Assembly: GCF_049844995.1 (NCBI RefSeq) | Contig: NZ_JBNCMC010000012.1 | Span: 14,105-78,104 of the forward strand | From: Luteimicrobium sp049844995 | GTDB lineage: Bacteria > Actinomycetota > Actinomycetes > Actinomycetales > Cellulomonadaceae | Reading direction: 5' to 3' | Length of the DNA: 64,000 bases | In this document: positions 17,372-26,827 of the stretch, in pieces | Numbering within the stretch: the first letter of the stretch is position 1 | How the letters are laid out: each line of letters starts with the position of its first letter | Notes under the pieces: generated by a model | The model's database searches: none | What the model was told of the DNA's origin: nothing | What the model saw: the letters and a program-made list of their open reading frames with translations, nothing else | Made by a program: the position numbers and the translations under genes

Positions 17372-17509
17372 CCGGCGAACCAACACCAGGGGGATGACGA
17401 TGCACCACCACCAGCACGCCGAGGGCCGTCACGGCCGCTGCACCTACGGGGCCGACCGGCTGGCATGCTCTAGAGTCTCGCGCGAAACCGGACTGCCGAG
17501 GGGGCGTGG

Positions 17510-20500
17510 GTGGCGCGCAAGCGTTGGAGCAGCAACATCGATGGGCAGGGGTCGTTCGACGACTTCCTCTGGGGTGAGGCCGAAGGTGAGCGTGATGAAC
17601 GGGTACGGGACGCGGGCGCAGCAGTACTGGACGGAGCACCGTCCGCAGGAGGTCGCGCAGATGACGGACCCGACGGCGTTCTTTTCGACCTTGGGGGAGG
17701 AGATCCAGGAGCGGGTCCTGTCCCTGAGCGACGCGCTGGCGGGCAGCGACCAGGTGGGGGAGACGTACCTGGAGAAGGTCGGCCGACTCAACGCGGCCCG
17801 GCTGCAGGCGGAGGAGGTCGCCCTGGACGAGCTGGTCTACAGCCAGACGCCGCAGGACGAGGACGACGAGCAGGAGCCGAGCGAGGTGGACCAGATGCTG
17901 TCGAGGACGTGGCAGCAGGTCCACGACGAGCTGGAGCAGTAGCCGGCCCCAGTGCCTACCGGCTGGACGGGATCACCCAGGAGGACCTGGCCCCGTCCGG
18001 CGCGAAGGCCAGGGTCCGCGCGAACCTGGCCGCCCTGGGCGTCCTGGCGGACCTGCGCGAGCAGGGCCGCGCCGCCACAGCGATGGAGCGGCAGATCCTC
18101 GCGAAGTGGTCCGCGTGGGGCGCGGTCCCGCAGGTCTTCGACGAACGCAACACCGAGTGGGACGACCTTCGCAGCCAGGTCCGCGCACAGCTTGACGGCG
18201 AGCAGTGGGCCGCGGCCCGGCGCACCACCATCAACGCCCACTACACCGACCCCGCCTACATCGCCCCGATGTGGGGCGCCCTCACCCGGCTCGGGTTCAC
18301 GGGCGGCCGCGTCCTCGAACCGGGCTCCGGGGCAGGGACCTTCATCGGCCTCGCGCCCGCCGGCGCGCAGATGACCGGGGTCGAGCTCGACCCGATCTCC
18401 GCCGAACTGTCCGCCGCCCTGTACCCGCAGGCCGAGATCCGCGGCGAGTCGTTCGCCACCACGCGGTTCCCCACCGGGTGGTTCGACGCCGCGATCGGGA
18501 ACGTGCCGTTCGCCGACGTCACCCTCCACGACCCGGTGCACAACCGAGGCCAGCACAGCATCCACAACCACTTCCTGATCAAGTCCGTGGCGATGGTCCG
18601 CCCCGGCGGCCTCGCGGTGTTCCTCACGTCCCGGTACACGATGGACGGCTCGAACCCCGCCGCCCGACGCGAGCTGAACCAGATGGCCGACCTCGTCGGC
18701 GCGATCCGCCTTCCTGGCGGAGCCCACCGCCGCGCGGCGGGCACCGACGTCGTCACCGACCTGCTGATCCTGCGCCGCCGCCTGGACGGCGAGCCCGTCC
18801 GTGACGAGACCTGGGAGACCGTCGGTGCTCACAAGGTGGACGACGTCATCGTCCACACCAACAACTACTTCCACGACCACCCCGAGAACGTGCTCGGCAC
18901 CTACGAGGTCGGACACGGCATGTACGGGGAGCAGACGCTCAACGTGCGCGGCGACCTCACGAGCGCCGGCGTCGACGCCGCCGGCGCACTCGAGCGGATC
19001 ACCGCCCGCGCGATCGCCGACGGCCTGGTCCAAGCCGACCGGGACGAGACCGTGACCCTGGGCCGCGAGCACGTGCGCGCAGCCGCTCCCGACGAAGCGC
19101 AGTGGGAAGGCCACCTCACCGCCGGCGACGACGGGACGTTCACGATCCTGGCGTCGGGACTCCACGAGCCCCTGACCGTGCCGCGCACCCAGACCGGCGA
19201 ACTCACGGCCCTGATCGGACTACGCGACGCCGCCAAGGAGCTGCTGGGCCTCGAGGCCAGCACGCTCGAGGACACCGCGGACGTCGAGACAGCGCGGGCC
19301 ACGCTCAAGACCCGGTACGAGACGTACGCCGCGACCTACGGCCCGTTGAACCGGGCGACGCTGCGCTCGACCGGTCGCGTCGACGAGGCCACCGGCGAGA
19401 CCCGGATGGCGCGCGTGCGCCCACCGGTCATGCAGATCTTCCGACGCGACCCGTTCTCCCCGCTCGTGTACGCGCTGGAGAACTACGACGACGCGACCAG
19501 CAGTGCCACCCCGGCCGCGATCATGAGCCAGCGCGTCGTCGTCCCGCGCACCCCAGCGCTGGGCGCCGACACCGCCGACGAGGCCCTCGCGATCACGCTC
19601 GACTCCGTCGGCCGGGTCGACCTCGAGCGCGTCGCCCACCTGCTCGGGACCACCGAGGACGACGCCCGAGCCCAGCTCGGCCAGCTCGTCTACGACGACA
19701 CCGCAACCGGCCAGCTCGTTTCGGCGCCCGAGTACCTGTCGGGGAACATCGCCATCAAGCTCGACGCCGCACGGGCCGCGGCCGCCGCGGACGACGCGTA
19801 CCGCGTGAACGTGGACGCGCTCGAGGACGTGATGCCCACGCCGCTGGGCCAGGGCGAGATCGTGCCCCGGGTCGGGGCGGCATGGATCGACTCGGAGACC
19901 CATCAGCAGTTCCTGCGCGAGACCCTGGGGGACCGGTACGTCACCGTCGAGCACGGCGGCGGTTCGATGTGGGACGTCGACGGCGGCAAGTACGGCGTCG
20001 CGGCCACGAGCCAGTGGGGCACCGAGAGGGCGCCAGCCGGTGCGATCTTCAAGGCGATGCTCGAGCAGCGCGTCGTACAGGTCATGGACCAGATCGACGA
20101 CCGCCGCGTCCTGAACGCCACCGAGACCGAGGCCGCACGTGCCAAGCAGACCGAGCTGCAGGAGCGGTTCGCCGACTGGGTCTGGGAAGACCCCGAGCGG
20201 GCCGACCGGCTGACCGCCGCGTACAACCGCACGTTCAACTCGATCGTTTTGCGCGACTACACGGCCGAGGGCGAGCGGCTGACCCTGCCGGGCCTGGTCC
20301 GCACGTTCACCCCGCGCCCGCATCAGCGCACGGCCGTGGCCCGAATGATCAGCGAGCCGGCCGTCGGGTTGTTCCACGAGGTCGGGGCAGGCAAGACCGC
20401 CGAGATGGTCATGGGCGCGATGGAGCTCAAACGCCTCGGCCTTGTGTCCAAGCCCGCCGTCGTCGTCCCCAACCACATGCTCGAGCAGTTCTCCCGCGAG

Positions 20501-23032
20501 TGGCTCCAGCTCTACCCCCAGGCGCGGCTCCTCGCGGCGTCGAGCGACGACCTGGCCCGCGACCGGCGCCGCCTGTTCGTCGCGCGCGCCGCGACCGGCG
20601 ACTGGGACGCCATCGTGATGACGCGGGGAGCGTTCGAACGCGTCCCCGTCTCGGCCGCCACGCAGTCCGCGTACATGACCACCGAGCTCGACGAGCTGCG
20701 CACCCAGCTCGAGGCGATGAGCGAACGCGGCGGGCGCGGCCTGACGGTCAAGCGCCTGGAGAAGAAGATCGCCGCCGACGAGGAACGCCTCAAGGCGAAG
20801 CTCGACGGCGTCCAGGACGCCGGTCTGACCTTCGAGGAGACCGGGATCGACTACCTCATCGTCGACGAGGCCCACGAGTACAAGAACCTGCGCACCGCCT
20901 CGAACATCCCGGACGCGACGATCGAGGGGTCCAAGCGCGCAGCCGACCTGCACATGAAGCTCGAGTACCTGCGCTCGCGCCACGGCGAGCGAGTCGTGAC
21001 CGTGGCGACAGCGACCCCCATCGCGAACAGCGTGACCGAGGCACACGTCATGCAGCGGTACCTGCGCCCCGACCTCCTCGCGGACGCCGGCGTGAAGGAC
21101 TTCGACGCCTGGGCGGCCACGTTCGGGCAGACCGTCACCGAGATCGAGATGGGCGTGGCCGGCGGCTTCAAGCAGAAGACCCGGTTCGCGCGCTTCCAGA
21201 ACGTCCCGGAGATGCTGCGCATGTGGCACACCTCCGCGGACGTACGCACCGCCGAGGACCTGCAGCTGCCCGCCCCGGACCTCGCGCTGCGGCCCGACGG
21301 GCAGCGTGGCGCGACGAACGTGGTGCTCGACCCCTCGCCCCAGCTCGTGTCCTACGTTGAGCACCTGGGTGAGCGCGCCGACCTGGTCCGGGCCCGCGCG
21401 GTCGACGTCAGCACCGACAACATGCTCCTGATCTCGTCCGACGGCCGGAAGGCCGCGCTCGACATGCGGCTGACCGGCGCACCCCGCTCACCGGGGAACA
21501 AGATCGAGGCCGCGGCGACCAAGATCGCCGCGATCTGGCGGCAGAACGCCGACCGCGTCTACCTCGACCCCGCGACCGGGGAGCCGGCCGCGCTACCCGG
21601 CGCCCTGCAGATCGTGTTCAGCGACCTCGGGACCCCGCGCGAGGGCTGGAACGTCTACGACGAGCTGCGCGACCAGCTCGTGGGGCACGGGCTGACCCGG
21701 TCGTCGGTCCGGTTCATCCACGAGGCCAAGAACGACGTCGAGAAGGGCCGGCTGTTCGCTGCGTGCCGCAGCGGGCAGGTATCCGTCCTGGTCGGGTCGA
21801 CAGCGAAGATGGGCGTCGGGACCAACATCCAAGACCGCGCGATCGCGCTGCACCACCTCGACTGCCCCTGGCGGCCCGCCGACCTCCAACAACGCGACGG
21901 GCGCATCCTGCGCCAGGGCAACCAGAACCCCGAGGTGCAGATCTACCGGTGGGTCGTCGAGCGCTCGTTTGATGCGTACTCCTGGCAGACTGTGGAGCGG
22001 AAGGCGAAGTTCATCGCGCAGATCATGCGCGGGCGCCTCGACGTGCGCGAGATCGAGGACATCGGCGAGACCGCGCTGTCGTTCGGGGAGGTCAAGGCCC
22101 TGTCGTCCGGGGACCCGCTCGTCATGGAACGCGAGCAGGCCGCGGCCGACGTCCTGCGCCTGGAGCGCCTCGAGCGGGCCTGGCACCAACAGCGAGCCGG
22201 CCTGAACCGGACGATCCTCGGCAGCCAGGCGACCGTCGCCACCGCCGACCGGGACATCCCGCTGCTCGAGCGCGCCGTCGCCGCCACCCATGACACCGCC
22301 GGCGACGCGTTCACGATGAGCGTTGCCGGAGCCCCCGCGGTCCAGGCCCGCTCGGACGCCGGCACCCAGATCAGCACCTGGGTCCGCTCGCGTGCCCACA
22401 CGCTGCTGAGCGCCCGGCGCGACGCCGACGTCCCGATGGGCGACCTCGCGAGCATCGGCGGCCACACGATCACCGCGGCCGCCCGTGGCGCGAGCCTCGG
22501 CCGGCCCGCCGCCCTCATGCTCTCCATCAAGGACGCCCCCGGCACGACCTGGGCCATCCCCGTCGACGACCTCGACCCCAGCGGGGTAGGGATCGTTCGA
22601 CAGATCGAGAACCGCCTGCAGAAGATGCCGGCGGACCTTGCCGGCCGGCGCGACGAACGCGAGCGCGCAGCTCACTCGCTGGACGCGGCCAGGGCGGGTC
22701 TCGATGAGCCGTTCAAGCACGCGGACGCGCTCGTCGACGCACGCGGCCGGCTCACCGACATCGAGACGCAGATGCAGGCCGTCGCGCCGCAGGACAACAA
22801 CGTGGCCGAACCCGCAGCCCCAACCGGCGCCCCGCAGGACGACGCCGACCCTGCACCGTCGGAACCCACGGGGGTCGACGACCTCATGCGCGCCAGCGAA
22901 CGCGACCACCAGCGCCGCCGGGCCGGCCGCCACGTCGATCGGATGCTCGCCGAGATCCGCGGGCGCAGCCAGCCAGGAACGGACGGTGAGCCTCTGCCCG
23001 GCGGGCCCACCGCCGGGGGACCGCAGATCTAG
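17510..23032 (+). CDS. giant N6-adenine methylase / SNF2-type helicase protein of the conjugation region
   Basis: Up to 1840 aa. After residue about 148 the protein matches the large DNA methylase-helicases of conjugative elements. The methylase part has GRVLEPGSGAGTFIGLAP (about 265) and AAIGNVPFADV (an NPPF-like catalytic motif, about 330). The helicase part has FTPRPHQRTAVARMI, HEVGAGKTAEMVMGAM (Walker A about 958), YLIVDEAHEYKNL (DEAH about 1119), VATATPIANS, and the second half GSTAKMGVGTNIQDR and QQRDGRILRQGNQ. A coiled region and the tail GGPTAGGPQI end it. It may protect incoming DNA or remodel it. The N-terminus is unclear: a GTG at 17510 with GAGGGGG opens a plausible 30-residue start, but bases 17595-17942 encode another protein in a different frame. 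Confidence 0.8.
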   Translation: MARKRWSSNIDGQGSFDDFLWGEAEGERDERVRDAGAAVLDGAPSAGGRADDGPDGVLFDLGGGDPGAGPVPERRAGGQRPGGGDVPGEGRPTQRGPAAGGGGRPGRAGLQPDAAGRGRRAGAERGGPDAVEDVAAGPRRAGAVAGPSAYRLDGITQEDLAPSGAKARVRANLAALGVLADLREQGRAATAMERQILAKWSAWGAVPQVFDERNTEWDDLRSQVRAQLDGEQWAAARRTTINAHYTDPAYIAPMWGALTRLGFTGGRVLEPGSGAGTFIGLAPAGAQMTGVELDPISAELSAALYPQAEIRGESFATTRFPTGWFDAAIGNVPFADVTLHDPVHNRGQHSIHNHFLIKSVAMVRPGGLAVFLTSRYTMDGSNPAARRELNQMADLVGAIRLPGGAHRRAAGTDVVTDLLILRRRLDGEPVRDETWETVGAHKVDDVIVHTNNYFHDHPENVLGTYEVGHGMYGEQTLNVRGDLTSAGVDAAGALERITARAIADGLVQADRDETVTLGREHVRAAAPDEAQWEGHLTAGDDGTFTILASGLHEPLTVPRTQTGELTALIGLRDAAKELLGLEASTLEDTADVETARATLKTRYETYAATYGPLNRATLRSTGRVDEATGETRMARVRPPVMQIFRRDPFSPLVYALENYDDATSSATPAAIMSQRVVVPRTPALGADTADEALAITLDSVGRVDLERVAHLLGTTEDDARAQLGQLVYDDTATGQLVSAPEYLSGNIAIKLDAARAAAAADDAYRVNVDALEDVMPTPLGQGEIVPRVGAAWIDSETHQQFLRETLGDRYVTVEHGGGSMWDVDGGKYGVAATSQWGTERAPAGAIFKAMLEQRVVQVMDQIDDRRVLNATETEAARAKQTELQERFADWVWEDPERADRLTAAYNRTFNSIVLRDYTAEGERLTLPGLVRTFTPRPHQRTAVARMISEPAVGLFHEVGAGKTAEMVMGAMELKRLGLVSKPAVVVPNHMLEQFSREWLQLYPQARLLAASSDDLARDRRRLFVARAATGDWDAIVMTRGAFERVPVSAATQSAYMTTELDELRTQLEAMSERGGRGLTVKRLEKKIAADEERLKAKLDGVQDAGLTFEETGIDYLIVDEAHEYKNLRTASNIPDATIEGSKRAADLHMKLEYLRSRHGERVVTVATATPIANSVTEAHVMQRYLRPDLLADAGVKDFDAWAATFGQTVTEIEMGVAGGFKQKTRFARFQNVPEMLRMWHTSADVRTAEDLQLPAPDLALRPDGQRGATNVVLDPSPQLVSYVEHLGERADLVRARAVDVSTDNMLLISSDGRKAALDMRLTGAPRSPGNKIEAAATKIAAIWRQNADRVYLDPATGEPAALPGALQIVFSDLGTPREGWNVYDELRDQLVGHGLTRSSVRFIHEAKNDVEKGRLFAACRSGQVSVLVGSTAKMGVGTNIQDRAIALHHLDCPWRPADLQQRDGRILRQGNQNPEVQIYRWVVERSFDAYSWQTVERKAKFIAQIMRGRLDVREIEDIGETALSFGEVKALSSGDPLVMEREQAAADVLRLERLERAWHQQRAGLNRTILGSQATVATADRDIPLLERAVAATHDTAGDAFTMSVAGAPAVQARSDAGTQISTWVRSRAHTLLSARRDADVPMGDLASIGGHTITAAARGASLGRPAALMLSIKDAPGTTWAIPVDDLDPSGVGIVRQIENRLQKMPADLAGRRDERERAAHSLDAARAGLDEPFKHADALVDARGRLTDIETQMQAVAPQDNNVAEPAAPTGAPQDDADPAPSEPTGVDDLMRASERDHQRRRAGRHVDRMLAEIRGRSQPGTDGEPLPGGPTAGGPQI
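17595..17942 (+). CDS. small conserved transfer-region protein overlapping the methylase-helicase gene
   Basis: A 115-aa acidic protein (YGTRAQQYWTEHRPQEVAQM, then DPTAFFSTLGEEIQERVLSL) with a long amphipathic helix and an acidic end (QDEDDEQEPSEVDQML). Codon third positions here are almost all G or C, as expected for real coding, while the overlapping methylase frame gives Gly/Ala/Arg-rich low-complexity residues. I recall similar small proteins beside TraA-type relaxases in actinobacterial plasmids, function unknown. The GTG codons at 17586 and 17592 are alternative starts. Confidence 0.7.
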   Translation: MNGYGTRAQQYWTEHRPQEVAQMTDPTAFFSTLGEEIQERVLSLSDALAGSDQVGETYLEKVGRLNAARLQAEEVALDELVYSQTPQDEDDEQEPSEVDQMLSRTWQQVHDELEQ

Positions 23033-23174
23033 CGGGGGACAGCCCCGTAGGCATGGCCCGCGCGCTTGTCCACACCCGCATGCTCGGGGACGGCGAGCCG
23101 CTCGCCTACCGTGCTGGACTGTGGCCAGGTCGCCACCCACGACGACCAGGACCATCACACGCAGGAGGAAGACC

Positions 23175-23501
23175 GTGGACGAACAGCACCTGGACCTGTA
23201 CCGCACCGCGAGGTCGAACCTCGCTGCCCTCGACGACACGCTCCCAGCAGCCAGCCTCGTCGACTACAGCAGCGTGCTCCTCGAGCTCGACGACCTCCAC
23301 GGCGACCAGCGCTTCCCCGCAACGGTCCCCGTGGAGGTCGTCGACCGCGAGAGCATGTTCACCACCGCCCGGGACGCGATGGATCAGCTCGGCGACTACG
23401 GCGTGGATCTGCTCGGCCTCGAGCTCTGCATCGCGGCCCTCGAGTCCGCTTGGGAGACCGACAAGGCAACCGGCGGCCGCGGACGGGCCGAGATCGCATG
23501 A
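23175..23501 (+). CDS. small acidic hypothetical protein of the transfer operon
   Basis: A 108-aa, strongly acidic and helical protein (LDLYRTARSNLAALDDTLPA, FTTARDAMDQLGDYGVDLLG). The GTG follows CAGGAGGAAG. Its stop overlaps the start of the 511-aa gene (ATGA), so the two probably act together; a chaperone-like partner for a translocated protein would fit its size and charge, but this is a guess. Confidence 0.6.
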   Translation: MDEQHLDLYRTARSNLAALDDTLPAASLVDYSSVLLELDDLHGDQRFPATVPVEVVDRESMFTTARDAMDQLGDYGVDLLGLELCIAALESAWETDKATGGRGRAEIA

Positions 23502-25033
23502 CCTACGGGGAGGTCACCCGCGAACTTCACGACGCCCTCGGTTGGCTCCTGCGCCGCACCCGGCACCAGAACTACATGGGGGGCCCGGACAGATATCGCC
23601 CCGGCGGCGTCCTGTCCGTCGATGAGCGGACAGCGATCAGCGAGCAGATGATGCGGTACCGCGCCGTCGTTCTGCGATACGGCTCCGACGTCCTCGACCT
23701 TGCAACCGGCATCGACTCGCTGAGGCACAGCAGAGGCAAGGAGGTCGCCGTGGAGCGGGTCCGCGCGTGGCGACCGGTTACGCAGCTGCAGGGCGCCTAC
23801 GAGCGCACCTTCCGGTACATGGCCGACAGACCCGACGGCGCGCTGCCCACCGCGGAGGAGATGGCCACCCCACAGTCGGAAGTCTTACCCGAGGCGTGGC
23901 GTCAGGCCGCTGTGGCCGCCATGCGAGGACGAGAGCGGGACCTCCCGGGCGCCGGGAGCTGGTCGATCGGCGAGCGGGTGGCGGCAATCGGTGACGCCGC
24001 CCAGACGGCCCGGGCGTTGATTATCCTCGACCGCAGGTACGCCTCTCGTAGCACAATCGGAGACACCACCTACTCGACGCCCGGCTGGGTTCGGCTGCCC
24101 AACGACGTCACGCTCAACCACGCGGCCGACGCCTGCGCATCGTGGGCCAGGACGGTAGCGACTCGACCCGACTTCCGCGTCGATCAGAGCGGATACACCC
24201 CGCCTCCGCGCGCGACGGCCGAGCAGTACCTGCCCGGCGCGACCGGCGCTGCCGCTGCCCTGCACAACGCAGCAGCTCGCCTCGACGAGCCGCTCCATGC
24301 ACGGGCCCTGCGTTCGATGGTCCACGCCCAGCGCTACATCGCCGCGCACGCCGTGCGCCTCGCGGGCGCCGGCAGTGGCTCCCACCTGCCCGAGCTCACG
24401 CAGCGCGCCGCGGGGTACGAGGCACTCGACCGCGTCGTCCGAAACATCGCAGGCACTGCCGGCGAGGGCAGCCCCGCCCTTCCAGACGTCGCCGAGTCAC
24501 TGCAGATCATCTCGACAACACCCACTGCCGATCCCCGCGAGCTTGCCGAACTCACCGCCGCCGGGCGCACGTTCGACGGCAAGTTCGAAGGCGCTCTGCG
24601 CCGCGGCATCCGCGCTGGCCACTACCTCCGACCCACAGGGACCAAGCAGCTCGCGGCGGCGAGCCCTGGGGGCGTTCGTCAGGCGACCGAGGTCTACACG
24701 ACAGTCGACCAGCTACGCATGCCCGAGCTGTACGAAGCCCTCGCGACCCTGCCACGCCCGGCGACCGACGACGGCGCGTCCATCCACGCAGCCGGCGCGG
24801 CAGCACGCGAGGAGTTCGCAGCGGACATCGCGGTACGGCTGCCAGGGTGGGATAGGCAGGACCGTCCGGCCAAGAGGGACGCGGGGCCGATCAGCGCCCA
24901 GCTCGACGAACTCGTCCGGGAGAAGCGTCTGCTGTCAGCGCGGACCAGAAAGCGCGACTCGCGACAGAGACTGGCGACGCCCGACGACCCTCCGACGCCA
25001 ACCGGCCCCGGACCGCAGGGGCCGCAGATCTAG
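23498..25033 (+). CDS. hypothetical protein with a GPQI tail, candidate co-transferred protein
   Basis: A 511-aa, mostly helical soluble protein with no recognised domain. Segments such as LHDALGWLLRRTRHQNYMGG and ERTFRYMADRPDGALPTAEE suggest a new helical family. The last residues, PTGPGPQGPQI, resemble the tails of the relaxase and the methylase-helicase upstream, and the last 12 bases, CCGCAGATCTAG, are identical in all three genes. It is coupled to a small acidic gene. I infer that it may enter recipient cells with the relaxase. Confidence 0.6.
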   Translation: MTYGEVTRELHDALGWLLRRTRHQNYMGGPDRYRPGGVLSVDERTAISEQMMRYRAVVLRYGSDVLDLATGIDSLRHSRGKEVAVERVRAWRPVTQLQGAYERTFRYMADRPDGALPTAEEMATPQSEVLPEAWRQAAVAAMRGRERDLPGAGSWSIGERVAAIGDAAQTARALIILDRRYASRSTIGDTTYSTPGWVRLPNDVTLNHAADACASWARTVATRPDFRVDQSGYTPPPRATAEQYLPGATGAAAALHNAAARLDEPLHARALRSMVHAQRYIAAHAVRLAGAGSGSHLPELTQRAAGYEALDRVVRNIAGTAGEGSPALPDVAESLQIISTTPTADPRELAELTAAGRTFDGKFEGALRRGIRAGHYLRPTGTKQLAAASPGGVRQATEVYTTVDQLRMPELYEALATLPRPATDDGASIHAAGAAAREEFAADIAVRLPGWDRQDRPAKRDAGPISAQLDELVREKRLLSARTRKRDSRQRLATPDDPPTPTGPGPQGPQI

Positions 25034-25054
25034 ACCTCAGCACGGTGGCGTGCG

Positions 25055-25462
25055 TCAGACCATGTTGATGGTGCTCACGAGAGAGTCCAGGGCCGTGTAC
25101 GCGGCCGCGCGCCGCTCGGTCCGTGTCATCAGAGCGCACTCGCGGTACACCGCGGCGCCGTCGTACAGGCCCGCACGGGCCAGACGACGGAACTCCAGGC
25201 TCGCGGGACCCGGTTCGGCGTCGTACAGCGCGCTCGCTGGGAGACCGCCGAAGACCCGGTCGATCGCGATGCACGCGAGCTCGACCAACCGGGCCGTGAA
25301 GGCGGAGTCGGCCAGTAGGTCGCCCATGAAGACCGTCTGGCACGGGTAGCACCGGTCCACCGTCGCGCCGACGAGAGAGCCCAGGAGCGCGACGTCGACC
25401 GGGCACACCGGCGTCTCGAGGACGCTTGGCGGGAGCCCCGGCACGTGCGTGTGACCGCTCAT
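25055..25462 (-). CDS. hypothetical protein with CxxC
   Basis: A 135-aa protein. VDVALLGSLVGATVDRCYPC opens a helical region that continues with LADSAFTARLVELACIAIDR; the C-terminal half is helical and Arg-rich. No family recognised. The ATG at 25462 gives the best start. It is divergent from the gene at 25517 and convergent with the 511-aa gene. Confidence 0.5.
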   Translation of the reverse strand: MSGHTHVPGLPPSVLETPVCPVDVALLGSLVGATVDRCYPCQTVFMGDLLADSAFTARLVELACIAIDRVFGGLPASALYDAEPGPASLEFRRLARAGLYDGAAVYRECALMTRTERRAAAYTALDSLVSTINMV

Positions 25463-25516
25463 GTGGGCATTGCACCACCGCCCCCCGACACGGCCACAAC
25501 GCGCTAGGTTCTCGGA

Positions 25517-25921
25517 ATGGCGAGGATTGTGCGGCCAGTCGAGGGCCGGGTCCGGATTTGGCTCCCTTTCCGCAAGGGATCCGGAAACTACGACCTGCTC
25601 AAGGAGATCTGCGGTGGCCTGACCCGACCGGAGTACAACCGGGACCTCAAGTGCTTCGAAGTGGCACGGACGCACCTGGCTGAGCTGATGGATCAGCTGC
25701 CGAACGCACTCGGGCAATCGGTCCAGGTGACGCTCCACGGAGCGTCGCAGACGAAGTGCGTCGGGGCATGCTGGAACGCGTCACCGCACACCGTCTGGGA
25801 CTGCGTTTGCTCTTGTGCAGGCCGCTACCACGGCACGCGGACCCCTCCACCGAAGGATCTCGGCGGCGGTCTCGCTGTGGGGACCGACTACACCACCCAT
25901 ACCCTTACCCTCGCCCCGTAG
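25517..25921 (+). CDS. hypothetical protein with Cys cluster (CVGAC, CVCSC)
   Basis: A 134-aa protein with the start VRPVEGRVRIWLPFRKGSGN, then FEVARTHLAELMDQLPNALG and Cys in KCVGACW and CVCSCAGRYHG. I recall short actinobacterial proteins of this pattern with unknown function; the Cys group could bind zinc. A -10-like TAGGTT lies about 12 bases before the ATG, so the transcript may be nearly leaderless. Confidence 0.6.
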   Translation: MARIVRPVEGRVRIWLPFRKGSGNYDLLKEICGGLTRPEYNRDLKCFEVARTHLAELMDQLPNALGQSVQVTLHGASQTKCVGACWNASPHTVWDCVCSCAGRYHGTRTPPPKDLGGGLAVGTDYTTHTLTLAP

Positions 25922-25952
25922 CAGGGTCGGACGGGACCTAGTAGCTCGCTCG

Positions 25953-26615
25953 CTATGGCGACGGACGTACGGTGACCAGCGATGACGCGGTCTCGAGGCC
26001 ACGAACCCAGGTCCCGGTCTCACGCGAGCGGATCTCGATCAGCTCGAGCATCCGGGCGAGGTCGTCGCCGAGGTTACGCGTGAAGATCGGCTCGTGGTGA
26101 GCCAGCCGGTTGCGCAGCTTGCGGATCGCGTCGAGGTCGGCGTAGATGCGGGCACGCAGCGAAGCCTCGGCGGTCCCGGCAGGCGCGTGAGGAAAGACGG
26201 TGAGGATGCGCCCGTCCCACAATCGGGTGTCGAACCTGGACGTGAACAGCCGCTGCCAGAACACGAACTTCAGCTCAGCCACCACCTTGCCGGGGGTGCT
26301 CTGGCGTTTCCGGGTTTCGATCAGATCTCGCCGCGGGTTGTAGGTACCCGAGTTGGTCAGGCTGAGCTCGAACGACTGGTTCCACGGCCACCGCGGCCCG
26401 TATACGGCGCTCAGCGCATCGCAGGCGGCGTTGCGCGTGGCGACTTCCGCGAAGTGTGCAGGGAGCATGAGCGCCGCCGAGATCTCCGCGTTCCACCCAT
26501 ACAGCTCCAGTGCGGCCCTAAGGTCGCCCCCGACAGCAACCCGATATGTCGACACTCGCGGCACCGACAACACGTCCTCGATCGGAGCTAGTTCGGCGGC
26601 GGTTGTGGGGAGCAC
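25953..26615 (-). CDS. Abi-like HEPN-domain protein (abortive-infection candidate)
   Basis: A 220-aa protein. The C-terminal half has RLWDGRILTVFPHAP and DLDAIRKLRNRLAHHEPIF, where RNRLAH gives the RxxxxH motif of HEPN RNases. The N-terminal half (ALELYGWNAEISAALMLPAH, ATRNAACDAL) matches Abi-like proteins of bacteria. Such proteins usually cut RNA in infected cells. The GTG at 26615 is used. It is separated from the CBASS-like pair by a bidirectional terminator, and together they form a defence zone. Confidence 0.7.
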   Translation of the reverse strand: MLPTTAAELAPIEDVLSVPRVSTYRVAVGGDLRAALELYGWNAEISAALMLPAHFAEVATRNAACDALSAVYGPRWPWNQSFELSLTNSGTYNPRRDLIETRKRQSTPGKVVAELKFVFWQRLFTSRFDTRLWDGRILTVFPHAPAGTAEASLRARIYADLDAIRKLRNRLAHHEPIFTRNLGDDLARMLELIEIRSRETGTWVRGLETASSLVTVRPSP

Positions 26616-26693
26616 GCCGCGAACGTACTACACTGGTGGTACGAGTCGTGAGCTACGTGGGCTTCGGCCTCCACTCGCGAACACAGGATCCAC

Positions 26694-26726
26694 AAAGGGG
26701 CCCGAACCTTAGGTTCGGGCCCCTTT
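26694..26726. terminator. bidirectional terminator
   Basis: A 16-bp perfect inverted repeat (26694-26709 with 26711-26726), AAAGGGGCCCGAACCT and its complement, ending in CCCCTTT on both strands. Confidence 0.8.
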
Positions 26727-26734
26727 GCTGTGCG

Positions 26735-26773
26735 CCGATAAGCGACCGTATGTCACATTATGCCTGTTATGTC
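26735..26773 (+). repeat. 39-bp direct repeat, left copy flanking the CBASS-like module
   Basis: It starts CCGATAAGCG and shares 28 of 39 positions with 29678-29716 in the same orientation, including TATG, CAC and TATGCC blocks. It could be an attachment site or a transposon-end relic. Confidence 0.5.
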
Positions 26774-26800
26774 TCTTCAATGTTGCACGCGCCGAACCGG

Positions 26801-26827
26801 GCCCGACGGGCGAGGGGCCCGTCGGGC
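26801..26827. terminator. hairpin downstream of the CD-NTase gene
   Basis: GCCCGACGGGC (26801-26811) pairs with GCCCGTCGGGC (26817-26827). It lies about 240 bases beyond the end of the minus-strand CD-NTase gene. Confidence 0.45.

Noticed and set aside
13664..17386. Very long open frame on the minus strand opposite the relaxase gene
   Set aside because: GC-rich coding DNA leaves the antisense frame open; the translation is Asp/Gly/Arg/Val low complexity with no domains, while the plus strand shows clear relaxase, helicase and primase motifs.
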